From NCBI RefSeq assembly GCF_024213665.1, contig NZ_JANAVP010000007.1, positions 221,926-285,925 on the forward strand: a stretch of 64,000 nucleotides of DNA. The letters are read 5' to 3'. The position numbers were made by a program, and so were the translations under genes. Below the pieces are notes generated by a model. It ran no database searches. It had not been told where the DNA came from and worked only from the letters and a program-made list of their open reading frames with translations. Within the stretch, counting starts at the first letter, position 1. Each line of letters starts with the position of its first letter. Positions 36,055 to 45,025 of the stretch are shown piece after piece. The stretch is from Streptomyces sp. A3M-1-3. Its GTDB lineage: Bacteria; Actinomycetota; Actinomycetes; Streptomycetales; Streptomycetaceae.

Positions 36055-36975
36055 ATGGCTGGATCCGATGCACCACCCCCTTCCCCGCTGGCCCGCGCCG
36101 AGCACTTCATCTGGCTGACGGCCCGGGTGCTCGAGCAGCGGCGGTTCGCGTACCACTTCCTCGGCGGCGGCGCGGACGCGGTCGAGAGGGCCCTCAGCGC
36201 GTATCTGGTCGAGGACGGCGGCTACGGCCACGCGCTGGAGCCCGACCTGCGCGGCCCGGTGAGCCAGCCGCTGCACACCGCGCACGCCCTGCGCGTCCTC
36301 GACTCCATCGGCCGCTGCGGCGGGCAGCGCGTCGAGAAGGTGTGCCGCTATCTGACGGCCGTCTCGACTCCGGACGGTGCGCTGCCCGCGCTCCACCCGG
36401 TGCGCGGCTACCCCTCGGCGCCGTTCATCCCGGTCGTCGACAATCCGCCGGGCGAACTGCTGACCACCGGCCCGGTGGTGGGGCTGCTGCACCGCAACCA
36501 GGTCTGGCACGCCTGGCTGTTCCGGGCCACCGACTTCTGCTGGGCGGCCGTCGAATCGCTGGAGAAGTCGCATCCGTACGAGATCCAGGCGGCCGTCGCG
36601 TTCCTGGACGGCGTCCCCGACCGGTCGCGGGCCCGGGCCGCGGCGGACCGGCTGGGCCGGCTGGTACGGGAGCAGGGGCTCGCGGTGCTGGACCCCGCGC
36701 GGCGGGCGGAGTACCCGGTGTCGCCCGGTTACGCGCCGGGCGAGCACCACTTCGCGTACGACTTCGTCCGGCGGCCCGAGTCGCTGGCGCGCGGCTGGTT
36801 CACGGACGAGGAGATGGCCCGTTCGCTGGACTTCCTGGCGAGCCGACAGCGGGAGGACGGCGGCTGGCCGATCTTGTGGCGCGAGTGGGCTCCGGGCAGC
36901 GCGCTCGAATCGCGGCCGGTCGTGACGATCGAGGCGCTGCTGACGCTGCGCGCCCACGGCCGCACCCTCGACTGA
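36055..36975 (+). CDS. Prenyltransferase/squalene-oxidase-repeat-like hypothetical protein
   Basis: This 306-residue soluble protein contains repeats like those of alpha/alpha-toroid proteins: YLVEDGGYGHALEPDLRGP near residue 50, YLTAVSTPDGALPALHP near 105 and FLASRQREDGGWPILWREWAPGS near 265, each with the QW-like DGG(W/Y) turn. No cyclase DxDD motif is visible, so enzymatic terpene cyclisation is unlikely. It diverges from the DUF3046 gene by 79 bases and converges on azlD. It is conserved in shape but I know of no function. Confidence 0.78.
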   Translation: MAGSDAPPPSPLARAEHFIWLTARVLEQRRFAYHFLGGGADAVERALSAYLVEDGGYGHALEPDLRGPVSQPLHTAHALRVLDSIGRCGGQRVEKVCRYLTAVSTPDGALPALHPVRGYPSAPFIPVVDNPPGELLTTGPVVGLLHRNQVWHAWLFRATDFCWAAVESLEKSHPYEIQAAVAFLDGVPDRSRARAAADRLGRLVREQGLAVLDPARRAEYPVSPGYAPGEHHFAYDFVRRPESLARGWFTDEEMARSLDFLASRQREDGGWPILWREWAPGSALESRPVVTIEALLTLRAHGRTLD

Positions 36976-36990
36976 CCCGGAACGCGCTGG

Positions 36991-37299
36991 TCAGCCGCCC
37001 ATGGCACGTACGCCCGCGGTGACGACCACGGCGGCCGCGACGACCAGCAGGAAGGGGGCGCGCAGCAGCAGCGCGAGCGCCGCCGCCGCGACTCCGGCGG
37101 CGCGGGCGTCGAGGACCAGCTCACTGCCGGTGCTGAAGGTCTGCTGGGCGGTGAGCGCGGCGAGCAGTGCGACGGGCAGCAGGGCGGCCAGCCGCCGCAC
37201 GAGCGGACGCTCCAGCGCTCCCGCGGGGACGAGCAGGCCGATCAGCTTCACGAGGTAGCAGCCGACGACGGTGGCTCCGATGGCGATCCAGATACTCAC
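36991..37299 (-). CDS. azlD: AzlD-family branched-chain amino acid exporter, small subunit
   Basis: This 102-residue membrane protein has three to four helices (IWIAIGATVVGCYLVKLIGLL, AALLPVALLAALTAQQTF, AGVAAAALALLLRAPFLLVVAAAVVV). It matches the AzlD partner of AzlC in branched-chain amino-acid export. GTG 37299 overlaps the azlC stop by 4 bases (GTGA), so the two are translationally coupled. Confidence 0.9.
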   Translation of the reverse strand: MSIWIAIGATVVGCYLVKLIGLLVPAGALERPLVRRLAALLPVALLAALTAQQTFSTGSELVLDARAAGVAAAALALLLRAPFLLVVAAAVVVTAGVRAMGG

Positions 37300-38075
37300 C
37301 GGTCGTCCTCCTGTTCCTGTTCGGTGTGCTCGGTGTGCTCGGTCTGCGCGGTGTCGCGGGCCTTGCGCCCCTGGAAGAAGAGCACCGCGGGCGCGGCCAG
37401 CGCGGCGACGAGCACCGGCACCCCGGCCGGCAGGACGGGCAGGAAGCTGAGCCCCAGCACGAGCGCGAGTCCGGCGACCGCGCGTTCCGTGGCCGTCTGC
37501 AGCATGGGCGCCAGCAGCGCGAGGAAGACGGCGGGCCCGGCGGCGTCCAGGCCCCAGGCGTTGGTGTCGCCGATGGCCTCGGCTCCCAGGGCGCCGAGAA
37601 GGGTGGTGAGGTTCCACAACACGTACAGGGTCAGGCCCGTGACGGTGAACCCGATACGGACGCTGCGCCGGGTCGGCTGCGCGAGCGCGACGGCTGTCGT
37701 CTCGTCGATGACCCAGTGGGCGGCGAACGGACGTACCCAGCGCGGCAGCGCGAGGAGCTGCGAGAGGCGCAGGCCGTAGAAGGCGTTGCGTACACCGAGG
37801 AAGAAGGCGCCCGCGGCGGCCGTGAGCGGGTTGCCGCCGGCCGCGAGGGCTCCGACGAGCGCGAACTGCGAGGCGCCGGTGAAGACCAGCAGGCTCAGCG
37901 CGCAGGTCTGCAGGAGGGTGAGGCCCGAGCCGGCCGAGGTGACGCCGAAGGCGAACCCGGAGAGGCCGACGGCGATGCCGACGCCGAGGGCGTCCCGGAC
38001 GACGGCCGAGTCGGGCTTGGCGGCCGCCGCCTTCGGTGCGTCGCGTATCTCTGGTGATGCTGTCTGTTCTGGCAC
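37296..38075 (-). CDS. azlC: AzlC-family branched-chain amino acid exporter, large subunit
   Basis: This 259-residue membrane permease has the AzlC signatures LGVGIAVGLSGFAFGVTSAGSGL, the FTGASQFALVG segment and FFLGVRNAFYGLRLS, with about seven helices. With AzlD it should export branched-chain amino acids such as 4-azaleucine analogues. GTG 38075 starts it, 10 bases after the AraC-type regulator stop. The set regulator-azlC-azlD is a common operon. Confidence 0.92.
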   Translation of the reverse strand: MPEQTASPEIRDAPKAAAAKPDSAVVRDALGVGIAVGLSGFAFGVTSAGSGLTLLQTCALSLLVFTGASQFALVGALAAGGNPLTAAAGAFFLGVRNAFYGLRLSQLLALPRWVRPFAAHWVIDETTAVALAQPTRRSVRIGFTVTGLTLYVLWNLTTLLGALGAEAIGDTNAWGLDAAGPAVFLALLAPMLQTATERAVAGLALVLGLSFLPVLPAGVPVLVAALAAPAVLFFQGRKARDTAQTEHTEHTEQEQEDDR

Positions 38076-38085
38076 GTCAGCGACG

Positions 38086-38946
38086 TTACGTGGGCCGGCC
38101 GGGCTCGGTCTTGTACGTTTTTGCACGCTCCCGCCGGTACGCGCCGGGCGGCACCCCGACGATCCGGGTGAAGTGCCGGTTCAGATGCGGCTGGTCGGTG
38201 AAGCCGACGGCGACGGCCGCCTCGGCCGGCGTGGTCCCGTCGTCCAGGAGGTGGCGGGCGGTCCGTACCCGGGCGTCGGTGAGCCAGGTGTGCGGCGGCA
38301 TGCCGTACGTGTCGCGGAACGCCCGCAGCAGGATGAACGGGCTGGTCCCGAGGTCGGCCGCGAGCTTCGCCAGCGAAGGCGGATCGGCCATCCGCTCCTG
38401 GAGTACGGCGCGGGCGCGCGCGGCCACCCTGGCGCCCCCGCCGGGTATCTCGCGCTCCGGGAGCACGCCGCCATTGCGCCGGAGCAGCCGCGTGACTGCC
38501 ACCCGCAGGAGCGTGTCGGCGGCGAGCGCGTTGCCCTCGTCCGCGGCCCGCAGCACCTGGTGGACCAGCTGGGACGCGTACGGGTCGTCGAGGACCGGGT
38601 CGGCGAAGCCGGGGGTGCCGCGGATCGCCGTGGTCTCGGCGGCGATCTCGGCGACCAGGTCCGCCGCCGGGTAGAGCGCGCTGTACTGCCAGCCCTCGGG
38701 GCCGCCGGCGCGTCCGGTGTGCGGGATGTCGGGGTTGATCAGCGCGAGCGCGCCTGGCCCGGCGTGCTCGTCGGCGCCCCGGTGGTGGAAGACCTCGACC
38801 CCTTCGGTGATCGCGGCGATCACGAAGGTCTCGTGGGTGTGCTGGGCGAAGTTCTTCCGTACGTACCGGGCCCGCAGCAGGTCGACGCCGGGCAACTCCG
38901 GGTACTGCCAGTGCCGTGCCCGCTCCGCGCTCGCCATGGGATCCAT
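38086..38946 (-). CDS. AraC-family transcriptional regulator of azlCD
   Basis: This 286-residue regulator has an N-terminal cupin/AraC-binding domain (HTHETFVIAAITEGVEVFHHRG near residue 35, PDIPHTG) and two C-terminal helix-turn-helix motifs (SLAKLAADLGTSPFILLRAFRDTYG, then TPAEAAVAVGFTDQPHLNRHFTRIVGVPPGAYRR). ATG 38946 follows GAGGTGG by about 6 bases. It is the first gene of the azlC-azlD operon and probably controls it in response to an amino acid. Confidence 0.92.
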   Translation of the reverse strand: MDPMASAERARHWQYPELPGVDLLRARYVRKNFAQHTHETFVIAAITEGVEVFHHRGADEHAGPGALALINPDIPHTGRAGGPEGWQYSALYPAADLVAEIAAETTAIRGTPGFADPVLDDPYASQLVHQVLRAADEGNALAADTLLRVAVTRLLRRNGGVLPEREIPGGGARVAARARAVLQERMADPPSLAKLAADLGTSPFILLRAFRDTYGMPPHTWLTDARVRTARHLLDDGTTPAEAAVAVGFTDQPHLNRHFTRIVGVPPGAYRRERAKTYKTEPGRPT

Positions 38947-39059
38947 TCTGCGCCACCTCGTTCCGGCCGCTGTTTCCCCAGGTCCGGGCGGCTCCGCTCC
39001 GCTCCGCCTCCGCGACTTCACAGCCCTTGGAGGCGGAGCTGTCAGTGGTGGGGTGCACG

Positions 39060-42000
39060 ATGGGGGGCATGGCCGGCTCCGCGCTCGACTCGTTCTCTCC
39101 CGCGACCCGCTCCTGGTTCACGGGGGCCTTCAGCGCGCCCACCGCCGCGCAGGACGGCGCGTGGCGGGCGATCCGCGAGGGCTCGGACGTGCTGGTGGTG
39201 GCCCCGACCGGGTCCGGCAAGACGCTGGCCGCGTTCCTCGCCGCGCTGGACCAGCTGGCGAGCACCCCGCCGCCCGCGGACGCCCGGAAGCGCTGCCGGG
39301 TGTTGTACGTGTCTCCGCTCAAGGCCCTCGCGGTCGACGTGGAGCGCAACCTGCGGAGCCCGCTGACCGGCATCCGCCAGGAGTCCGTACGGCTCGGACT
39401 GGCCGAGCCGGAAGTGCGGGTCGGTATCCGCTCCGGGGACACGCCGCCCGCCGAGCGGCGCGCCCTGGCGACCCGGCCACCGGACATCCTGATCACCACG
39501 CCCGAGTCGCTGTTCCTGATGCTCACCTCCGCGACGCGCGACGCGCTGTCCGGCATCGAGACGGTGATCCTGGACGAGGTGCACGCCGTCGCGGGTACGA
39601 AGCGGGGCGCGCATCTCGCCGTATCGCTGGAGCGGCTCGACGAGCTGCTGCCGCGGCCGGCCCGCCGGATCGGGCTGTCCGCGACGGTCCGGCCGGTGGA
39701 CGAGGTCGCCCGCTATCTGTCGCCGCAGCGCAAGGTGGAGGTCGTCCAGCCGCGCTCCGGCAAGGAGTTCGACCTCTCGGTGGTCGTGCCGGTGGAGGAC
39801 ATGGGCGAGCTGGGCGGCTCCCCGGCGTCCGAGTCGGACACCGGGGACAAGCCGTCGATCTGGCCGCAGGTCGAGGAGCGGATCGCCGACCTCGTCCAGG
39901 CCCACCGCTCGACCATCGTCTTCGCCAACTCACGGCGGCTGGCGGAGCGGCTGTGCAACCGGCTCAACGAGATCGCGTACGAGCGCGCCACCGGTGCGGC
40001 CCTGCCCGACGGGGCGCCACCGGCCGAGATCATGGCGCAGTCCGGCGCGGCGCAGGGCGCCCCGCCGCTGCTCGCCCGCGCGCACCACGGCTCGGTCTCC
40101 AAGGAGCAGCGGGCGCTGGTCGAGGAGGACCTCAAGGCGGGCAGGCTGCCGGCCGTGGTCGCCACGTCCAGTCTTGAGCTGGGCATCGACATGGGCGCGG
40201 TGGACCTGGTCGTCCAGGTCGAGTCGCCGCCGTCGGTCGCCTCCGGCCTCCAGCGCGTCGGCCGGGCCGGCCACCAGGTCGGGGCCGTGTCCACGGGTGT
40301 GGTCTTCCCGAAGTACCGGGGTGATCTGGTGCAGGCCGCGGTGGTGACCGAACGGATGCGCACCGGCTCGATCGAGTCCCTCCGGATCCCGTCCAACCCG
40401 TTGGACGTCCTGGCCCAGCAGCTGGTCGCGATGGTCGCCCTGGACGTCTGGCAGGTCGACGACCTGCTGACCGTCGTCCGCCGCGCCGCGCCCTTCGCCT
40501 CGCTGCCCGAGTCGGCGTTCACGGCCGTCCTCGACATGCTCGCCGGGCGCTATCCGTCCGACGCCTTCGCGGAGCTGCGCCCGCGCGTGGTGTGGGACCG
40601 CGTCGTGGGTACGGTCACGGGCCGGCCGGGCGCGCAGCGCCTCGCGGTCACCTCGGGCGGCACGATCCCGGACCGCGGGCTGTTCGGCGTGTTCCTCGCC
40701 GGGGCGGACCCGAAGAAGGGCGGCGGCCGGGTCGGTGAGCTGGACGAGGAGATGGTGTACGAGTCGCGGGTGGGCGATGTCTTCACCCTCGGCACGACCT
40801 CGTGGCGGATCGAGGACATCACCCGCGACCGGGTGCTGGTCTCGCCGGCCCCCGGAGTCCCGGGCAGGTTGCCGTTCTGGAAGGGCGACCAGCTGGGCCG
40901 TCCGCTGGAACTGGGCCGTGCGGTGGGCGCGTTCCTGCGCGAGGTCGGCGGCCTGGCGGAGGAGGACGCCCGTCTGCGGCTGCTCGCCGCGGGCCTCGAC
41001 GCCTGGGCCGCGGACAACGTCCTGTCGTACCTGGACGAGCAGCGCCGCGCCTGCGGACACGTCCCGGACGACCGCACGATCGTCGTCGAGCGGTTCCGTG
41101 ACGAGCTCGGTGACTGGCGGGTCGTGGTCCACTCCCCCTTCGGCGCCCAGGTGCACGCGCCGTGGGCGCTGGCGCTCGGCGCGCGGCTCTCCGAGCGGTA
41201 CGGGATGGACGCCCAGGTTATGCACGCCGACGACGGCATCGTCCTGCGGCTGCCCGACGCCGACCTGCTGGGTCTCGACCTGCTCGACCGCGACCCCGTA
41301 CAGCAGGGCACGGAGTACGACACGGAACAGGCCCCCCTCGGGGCCGCCGACGTCGCCTTCGACAAGGGCGAGGTCAATCAGATCGTCACCGACCAGGTCG
41401 GCGGCTCGGCGCTGTTCGCCGCCCGGTTCCGCGAGTGCGCCGCCCGCGCGCTGCTGCTGCCCCGCCGCAACCCGGGCAAGCGCACGCCGCTCTGGCAGCA
41501 GCGCCGGCGCGCCGCCCAGCTGCTCCAGGTCGCCTCCGAGTTCGGCTCGTTCCCGATCGTCCTCGAGGCGGTCCGCGAATGCCTCCAGGACGTGTTCGAC
41601 GTGCCGGGCCTCACCGAGCTGATGGGCGACATCGAGTCCCGCCGGGTCCGGCTCGTCGAGGTGACCACCCCCGAGCCGTCCCCCTTCGCCCGCTCCCTGC
41701 TCTTCGGCTATGTGGCGCAGTTCCTGTACGAGGGGGACTCGCCGCTGGCCGAGCGGCGCGCCGCGGCCCTCTCGCTGGACTCCCGGCTGCTCGCGGAGCT
41801 GCTGGGCCAGGCCGAGCTGCGCGAGCTGCTCGACGCGGATGTCCTCACCGAGCTGGAGCAGGAGCTCCAGTGGCTGAGCCAGGACCGCCGGATCAAGGGC
41901 GTCGAGGGGGTCGCGGACCTTCTCCGCGTCCTCGGGCCGCTCACCGACGCCGAACTGTCCGCGCGCGGCGGGGAACCCGCCTGGCCGCAGGAGCTGTTCA

Positions 42001-43703
42001 CCTCCCGCCGCGCGATCCGGGTCCGTATCGCGGGAGAGGACCACTGGGCGGCTGTCGAGGACGCCGGGCGGCTGCGTGACGCCCTGGGCACCGCACTTCC
42101 GGTAGGCGTGCCGGAGGCCTTCACCGAACCGGTCAAGGACCCGCTCGGCGATCTGCTCGCGCGCTATGCCCGCACGCACGGCCCGTTCACGTCGGCTGCG
42201 GCGGCGGCCAGGTTCGGCCTGGGCGGGGCGGTCACGGACGGCGCGTTGCAGCGCCTCGCCGCGAGCGGGCGAGTCGTACAGGGCGAGTTCCATCCCGCCG
42301 GCATCGGCCAGGAGTGGTGCGACGCGACGGTGCTGCGGCGGCTGCGCCGCCGGTCGCTCGCGGCGCTCCGCCAGGAGCTGGAGCCGGTACCGCCCGCTGC
42401 GCTCGCCGGCTTCCTCCCCCAGTGGCAGCACCTCGGCAGCAACAGCCTCCGGGGCATCGACGGCCTGGCCCGGGCCGTCGAACAACTGCAGGGGGCACCT
42501 GTTCCCGCCTCCGCGCTGGAGAAGCTCGTCCTCCCCTCCCGCGTCACCGGCTACACCCCCACCCTGCTCGACGAACTCACCACCACGGGCGAGGTCCTGT
42601 GGGCCGGCGCGGGCGCCCTCCCGGGCAAGGACGGCTGGATCTCCCTCTACCTCGCCGACGCCGCCCCGCTCCTCCTCCCCCAGCCGCACCCGCTGGAACT
42701 GACCGCGCTCCACGAGTCCGTCCTGACCACCCTGTCCGGGGGGTACGGGCTGTTCTTCCGGCAGATAGCGGACCAGGTCCGGGCCACCACCCACCCGGAG
42801 GCGACCGACCCCCAACTCGCCGACGCGCTCTGGGAGCTGGCCTGGTCCGGCCGGCTCACGAACGACACGCTGGCCCCGCTCCGCTCCCTGCTGGGCTCGG
42901 GCCGCACCGCGGGATCCACCGCCCACCGGGCCAAGCGGCCGGTCCCCCGCGGCCGGTACGGAACGCTCACCGCGGCCGCCCGCACCGCGTCCCGTACGGG
43001 CCCGCCCACCGTGGCGGGGCGCTGGTCGCTGCTCCCCGCCGCCGAGCCGGACCCGACGCACCGCGCCCACGCGCTGGCGCGCACGCTGTTGGACCGGCAC
43101 GGCGTGGTCACGCGGGGGGCGGTCGCTGCGGAGGGCGTCGAGGGCGGGTTCTCCGCGACGTACCGCATCCTCTCCGCCTTCGAGGACAGCGGGCAGGCCC
43201 GGCGTGGATACGTGGTCGAGGGCCTGGGCGCCGCGCAGTTCGCGATGGACGGCGCGGTCGACCGCCTGCGGGCGGCGGCGACGGCCCGCGACCGCGCGGA
43301 GCACGACACTCCTCAGCGCGCGCTCGTCCTGGCGGCGGCCGACCCGGCCAACGCGTACGGCGCCGCGCTGCCCTGGCCGGAACCGCCCACCGGCGCGGGC
43401 CACAAGCCCGGCCGCAAGGCGGGCTCGCTGGTGGTCCTGGTCGACGGCGAGCTGACGCTCTACATGGAGCGCGGCGGCAAGACCCTCCTCGCCTGGCCCA
43501 CGACCCCGGACGACCCGGCAGCCCCGGACCCCCGCCTGCACTCGGCTACGGAGGCCCTGGCGGCGGCAGCCCGCGCGGGCACGCTGGGCACGATCACGGT
43601 GGAACGCACGAACGGCACCCCGGCCCTCACCTCCCCCCTGGGCCGAACCCTGGAAGCCGCAGGCTTCCACCCCACCCCCAGGGGCCTCCGCCTGCGGGCG
43701 TAA
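39060..43703 (+). CDS. lhr: Lhr-type ATP-dependent DNA helicase
   Basis: Lhr is a 3'-5' DNA translocase and RNA:DNA helicase implicated in repair of oxidative and mitomycin damage. This 1547-residue protein has SF2 motifs: Q-like APTAAQDGAWRAI, Walker A APTGSGKTLAAF near residue 50, TTPESLFLML, DEVHAVAGTKRGAHL near 171, GLSATV and motif VI QRVGRAGHQVG near 395. A winged-helix domain, a beta-barrel (PGRLPFWKGDQLGRPLELG) and the large C-terminal Lhr-CTD follow. ATG 39060 is used; ATG 39069 is close by. The next gene is a Nei-type glycosylase, the same pairing as in mycobacteria. Confidence 0.95.
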   Translation: MGGMAGSALDSFSPATRSWFTGAFSAPTAAQDGAWRAIREGSDVLVVAPTGSGKTLAAFLAALDQLASTPPPADARKRCRVLYVSPLKALAVDVERNLRSPLTGIRQESVRLGLAEPEVRVGIRSGDTPPAERRALATRPPDILITTPESLFLMLTSATRDALSGIETVILDEVHAVAGTKRGAHLAVSLERLDELLPRPARRIGLSATVRPVDEVARYLSPQRKVEVVQPRSGKEFDLSVVVPVEDMGELGGSPASESDTGDKPSIWPQVEERIADLVQAHRSTIVFANSRRLAERLCNRLNEIAYERATGAALPDGAPPAEIMAQSGAAQGAPPLLARAHHGSVSKEQRALVEEDLKAGRLPAVVATSSLELGIDMGAVDLVVQVESPPSVASGLQRVGRAGHQVGAVSTGVVFPKYRGDLVQAAVVTERMRTGSIESLRIPSNPLDVLAQQLVAMVALDVWQVDDLLTVVRRAAPFASLPESAFTAVLDMLAGRYPSDAFAELRPRVVWDRVVGTVTGRPGAQRLAVTSGGTIPDRGLFGVFLAGADPKKGGGRVGELDEEMVYESRVGDVFTLGTTSWRIEDITRDRVLVSPAPGVPGRLPFWKGDQLGRPLELGRAVGAFLREVGGLAEEDARLRLLAAGLDAWAADNVLSYLDEQRRACGHVPDDRTIVVERFRDELGDWRVVVHSPFGAQVHAPWALALGARLSERYGMDAQVMHADDGIVLRLPDADLLGLDLLDRDPVQQGTEYDTEQAPLGAADVAFDKGEVNQIVTDQVGGSALFAARFRECAARALLLPRRNPGKRTPLWQQRRRAAQLLQVASEFGSFPIVLEAVRECLQDVFDVPGLTELMGDIESRRVRLVEVTTPEPSPFARSLLFGYVAQFLYEGDSPLAERRAAALSLDSRLLAELLGQAELRELLDADVLTELEQELQWLSQDRRIKGVEGVADLLRVLGPLTDAELSARGGEPAWPQELFTSRRAIRVRIAGEDHWAAVEDAGRLRDALGTALPVGVPEAFTEPVKDPLGDLLARYARTHGPFTSAAAAARFGLGGAVTDGALQRLAASGRVVQGEFHPAGIGQEWCDATVLRRLRRRSLAALRQELEPVPPAALAGFLPQWQHLGSNSLRGIDGLARAVEQLQGAPVPASALEKLVLPSRVTGYTPTLLDELTTTGEVLWAGAGALPGKDGWISLYLADAAPLLLPQPHPLELTALHESVLTTLSGGYGLFFRQIADQVRATTHPEATDPQLADALWELAWSGRLTNDTLAPLRSLLGSGRTAGSTAHRAKRPVPRGRYGTLTAAARTASRTGPPTVAGRWSLLPAAEPDPTHRAHALARTLLDRHGVVTRGAVAAEGVEGGFSATYRILSAFEDSGQARRGYVVEGLGAAQFAMDGAVDRLRAAATARDRAEHDTPQRALVLAAADPANAYGAALPWPEPPTGAGHKPGRKAGSLVVLVDGELTLYMERGGKTLLAWPTTPDDPAAPDPRLHSATEALAAAARAGTLGTITVERTNGTPALTSPLGRTLEAAGFHPTPRGLRLRA

Positions 43704-43751
43704 TCCGGCCGGTCCGGGGGGGACTCCGGCCCCGGCGACCAACGTCCGTCA

Positions 43752-44010
43752 CGGGCGGGACACGCAGCCCCCATCGGTCGGCAGCCGCCCCCACCCGCAC
43801 GGGCGGAGGCACGGGGCGGCATACGCGCCACAGACGCGCGCACTCATCGGCCCACAGCCGCCAACGGCGGCCACACCCCACCCGAGGACCCGCACCTTCC
43901 CGCCCACCCGCACGGGCTGGCAAGCGCAGCGGAGCCTCATCGGCCTGCGGCCGCCAGCGGCCGCCAGGCCCCACAGGAAGACCCACACCTTCCCCACTCA
44001 CCCGCAGGGG
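43752..44010. repeat. Degenerate ~95-113-bp tandem repeat in the lhr-nei spacer
   Basis: The marker CACCCGCACGGG occurs at 43792 and 43905 and, with two changes, at 43999. Each is followed by related blocks (CATCGGCC, CAGCCGCCA, ACCTTCCC). A partial unit begins near 43752. The repeats read as a low-quality, Gly/Val-rich frame on the minus strand, but no good start or codon pattern supports a gene. They fill most of a 515-base gene-free stretch. Confidence 0.7.
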
Positions 44011-44042
44011 TGGGCGGGTGGGAGACACAGCCCGCCGCAGGC

Positions 44043-44188
44043 GGGCGCACCCACCACCGGCCCGCAGCCGAACCCGCCCGGGCAAGGCGTGGGCGCACCC
44101 GGCACCGGCCACCACGTGCCACCCGCCGGGCCAACGCGGGCGCACCCGGCACCGGCGCGGAGCCGAACCGCGCCCGGCCGACGCACGG
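44043..44188. repeat. Three-copy ~48-bp repeat upstream of nei
   Basis: GGGCGCACCC begins units at 44043, 44091 and 44138 (spacing 48 and 47). Each continues with CACCGGC and, in units one and three, AGCCGAACC. The units are about 70-80% alike by eye. The last ends some 30 bases before the nei start, so the array overlaps the likely promoter region. Confidence 0.75.
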
Positions 44189-44218
44189 CCGCCCCCCCCA
44201 CCCGGCACAATTGACCGC

Positions 44219-44989
44219 ATGCCCGAAGGAGACACCGCCCGGCGTCTGGACGCCGCGCTGGCCGGGCACGTGCTCATCCGCTCCGACCTGCGCGTCCCCC
44301 GCTTCGCCACCGCGGATCTCACCGGCCGGACGGTCCTGGACGTCACCCCGCGCGGCAAGCACCTCCTCACCCGTATCGAGGGCGGCCTTACCCTCCACAG
44401 CCACCTCCGCATGGACGGCACCTGGAAGATCTACGCCCCCGGCGAGCGCTGGCGCGGCGGACCGGCGCACCAGATCCGGGCCATTCTCGGTACCGAGCAC
44501 CACACGGCCGTCGGCTACCGCCTGCCCGTACTCGAACTGCTCCGCACCGCCGACGAGCAGCAGGCCGTCGGCCACCTCGGCCCCGACCTCCTCGGCCCGG
44601 ACTGGGATCCGGGGCTCGCCCTGCGCAACCTCCTCTCCGACCCTGCCCGCCCGCTCGGCGAGGCTCTGCTCGATCAGCGCAACCTCGCCGGAATCGGCAA
44701 TGTCTACAAGTCCGAGCTGTGCTTCCTGGCGCGCGTCACGCCCTGGCTCCCCGTAAGTGAACTCCCCTCCCCCGAGCGGCTGGTCACCGCGGCCAAGACG
44801 CTCATGGAGGCCAATCGCGACCGCGTCGGCCGTCGGACCACACCCGGCAGGACCCCGGGCCAGAGCCTGTACGTCTACGGTCGCGCCCACCGCCCCTGCC
44901 TGCGCTGCGCCACACCCGTCCGCGGCGCCGAACAGGACGGGCGCCCCACCTACTGGTGTCCCCGCTGCCAATCAGGCCCCGCAAGCTAG
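44219..44989 (+). CDS. nei: Fpg/Nei-family DNA glycosylase (endonuclease VIII type)
   Basis: This 256-residue base-excision repair enzyme removes oxidised bases and cuts the abasic site. The processed N-terminus is PEGDT: Pro-2 is the catalytic nucleophile and Glu-3 is the acid, in the MPEGDT form of Nei2-type actinobacterial enzymes. The H2TH motif lies in LLDQRNLAGIGNVYKSELCFLA near residue 160. The C-terminal zinc finger is CLRCATPV and YWCPRC. ATG 44219 has no strong ribosome site, so a leaderless transcript is possible. It follows lhr on the same strand after a repeat-filled 515-base spacer. Confidence 0.93.
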   Translation: MPEGDTARRLDAALAGHVLIRSDLRVPRFATADLTGRTVLDVTPRGKHLLTRIEGGLTLHSHLRMDGTWKIYAPGERWRGGPAHQIRAILGTEHHTAVGYRLPVLELLRTADEQQAVGHLGPDLLGPDWDPGLALRNLLSDPARPLGEALLDQRNLAGIGNVYKSELCFLARVTPWLPVSELPSPERLVTAAKTLMEANRDRVGRRTTPGRTPGQSLYVYGRAHRPCLRCATPVRGAEQDGRPTYWCPRCQSGPAS

Positions 44990-45004
44990 TTGACGGTCCG
45001 TCAA
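44990..45004. promoter_or_regulatory. Perfect 15-bp palindrome, candidate TetR-type operator
   Basis: TTGACGG-T-CCGTCAA is a perfect inverted repeat directly after the nei stop and 21 bases before the SDR start. Its left half doubles as a -35 hexamer (TTGACG), so a bound repressor would block the SDR promoter. The form fits TetR-family operators. No TetR gene lies next to it, so the regulator would be encoded elsewhere. Confidence 0.6.
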
Positions 45005-45025
45005 ATAGGGTCGTACGGTCCGGCC

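Noticed and set aside
43749..43997. A Gly/Val/Trp-rich 82-codon minus-strand frame in the lhr-nei spacer
   Set aside because: It only reflects the tandem repeats there; no start signal or known homologue supports translation.
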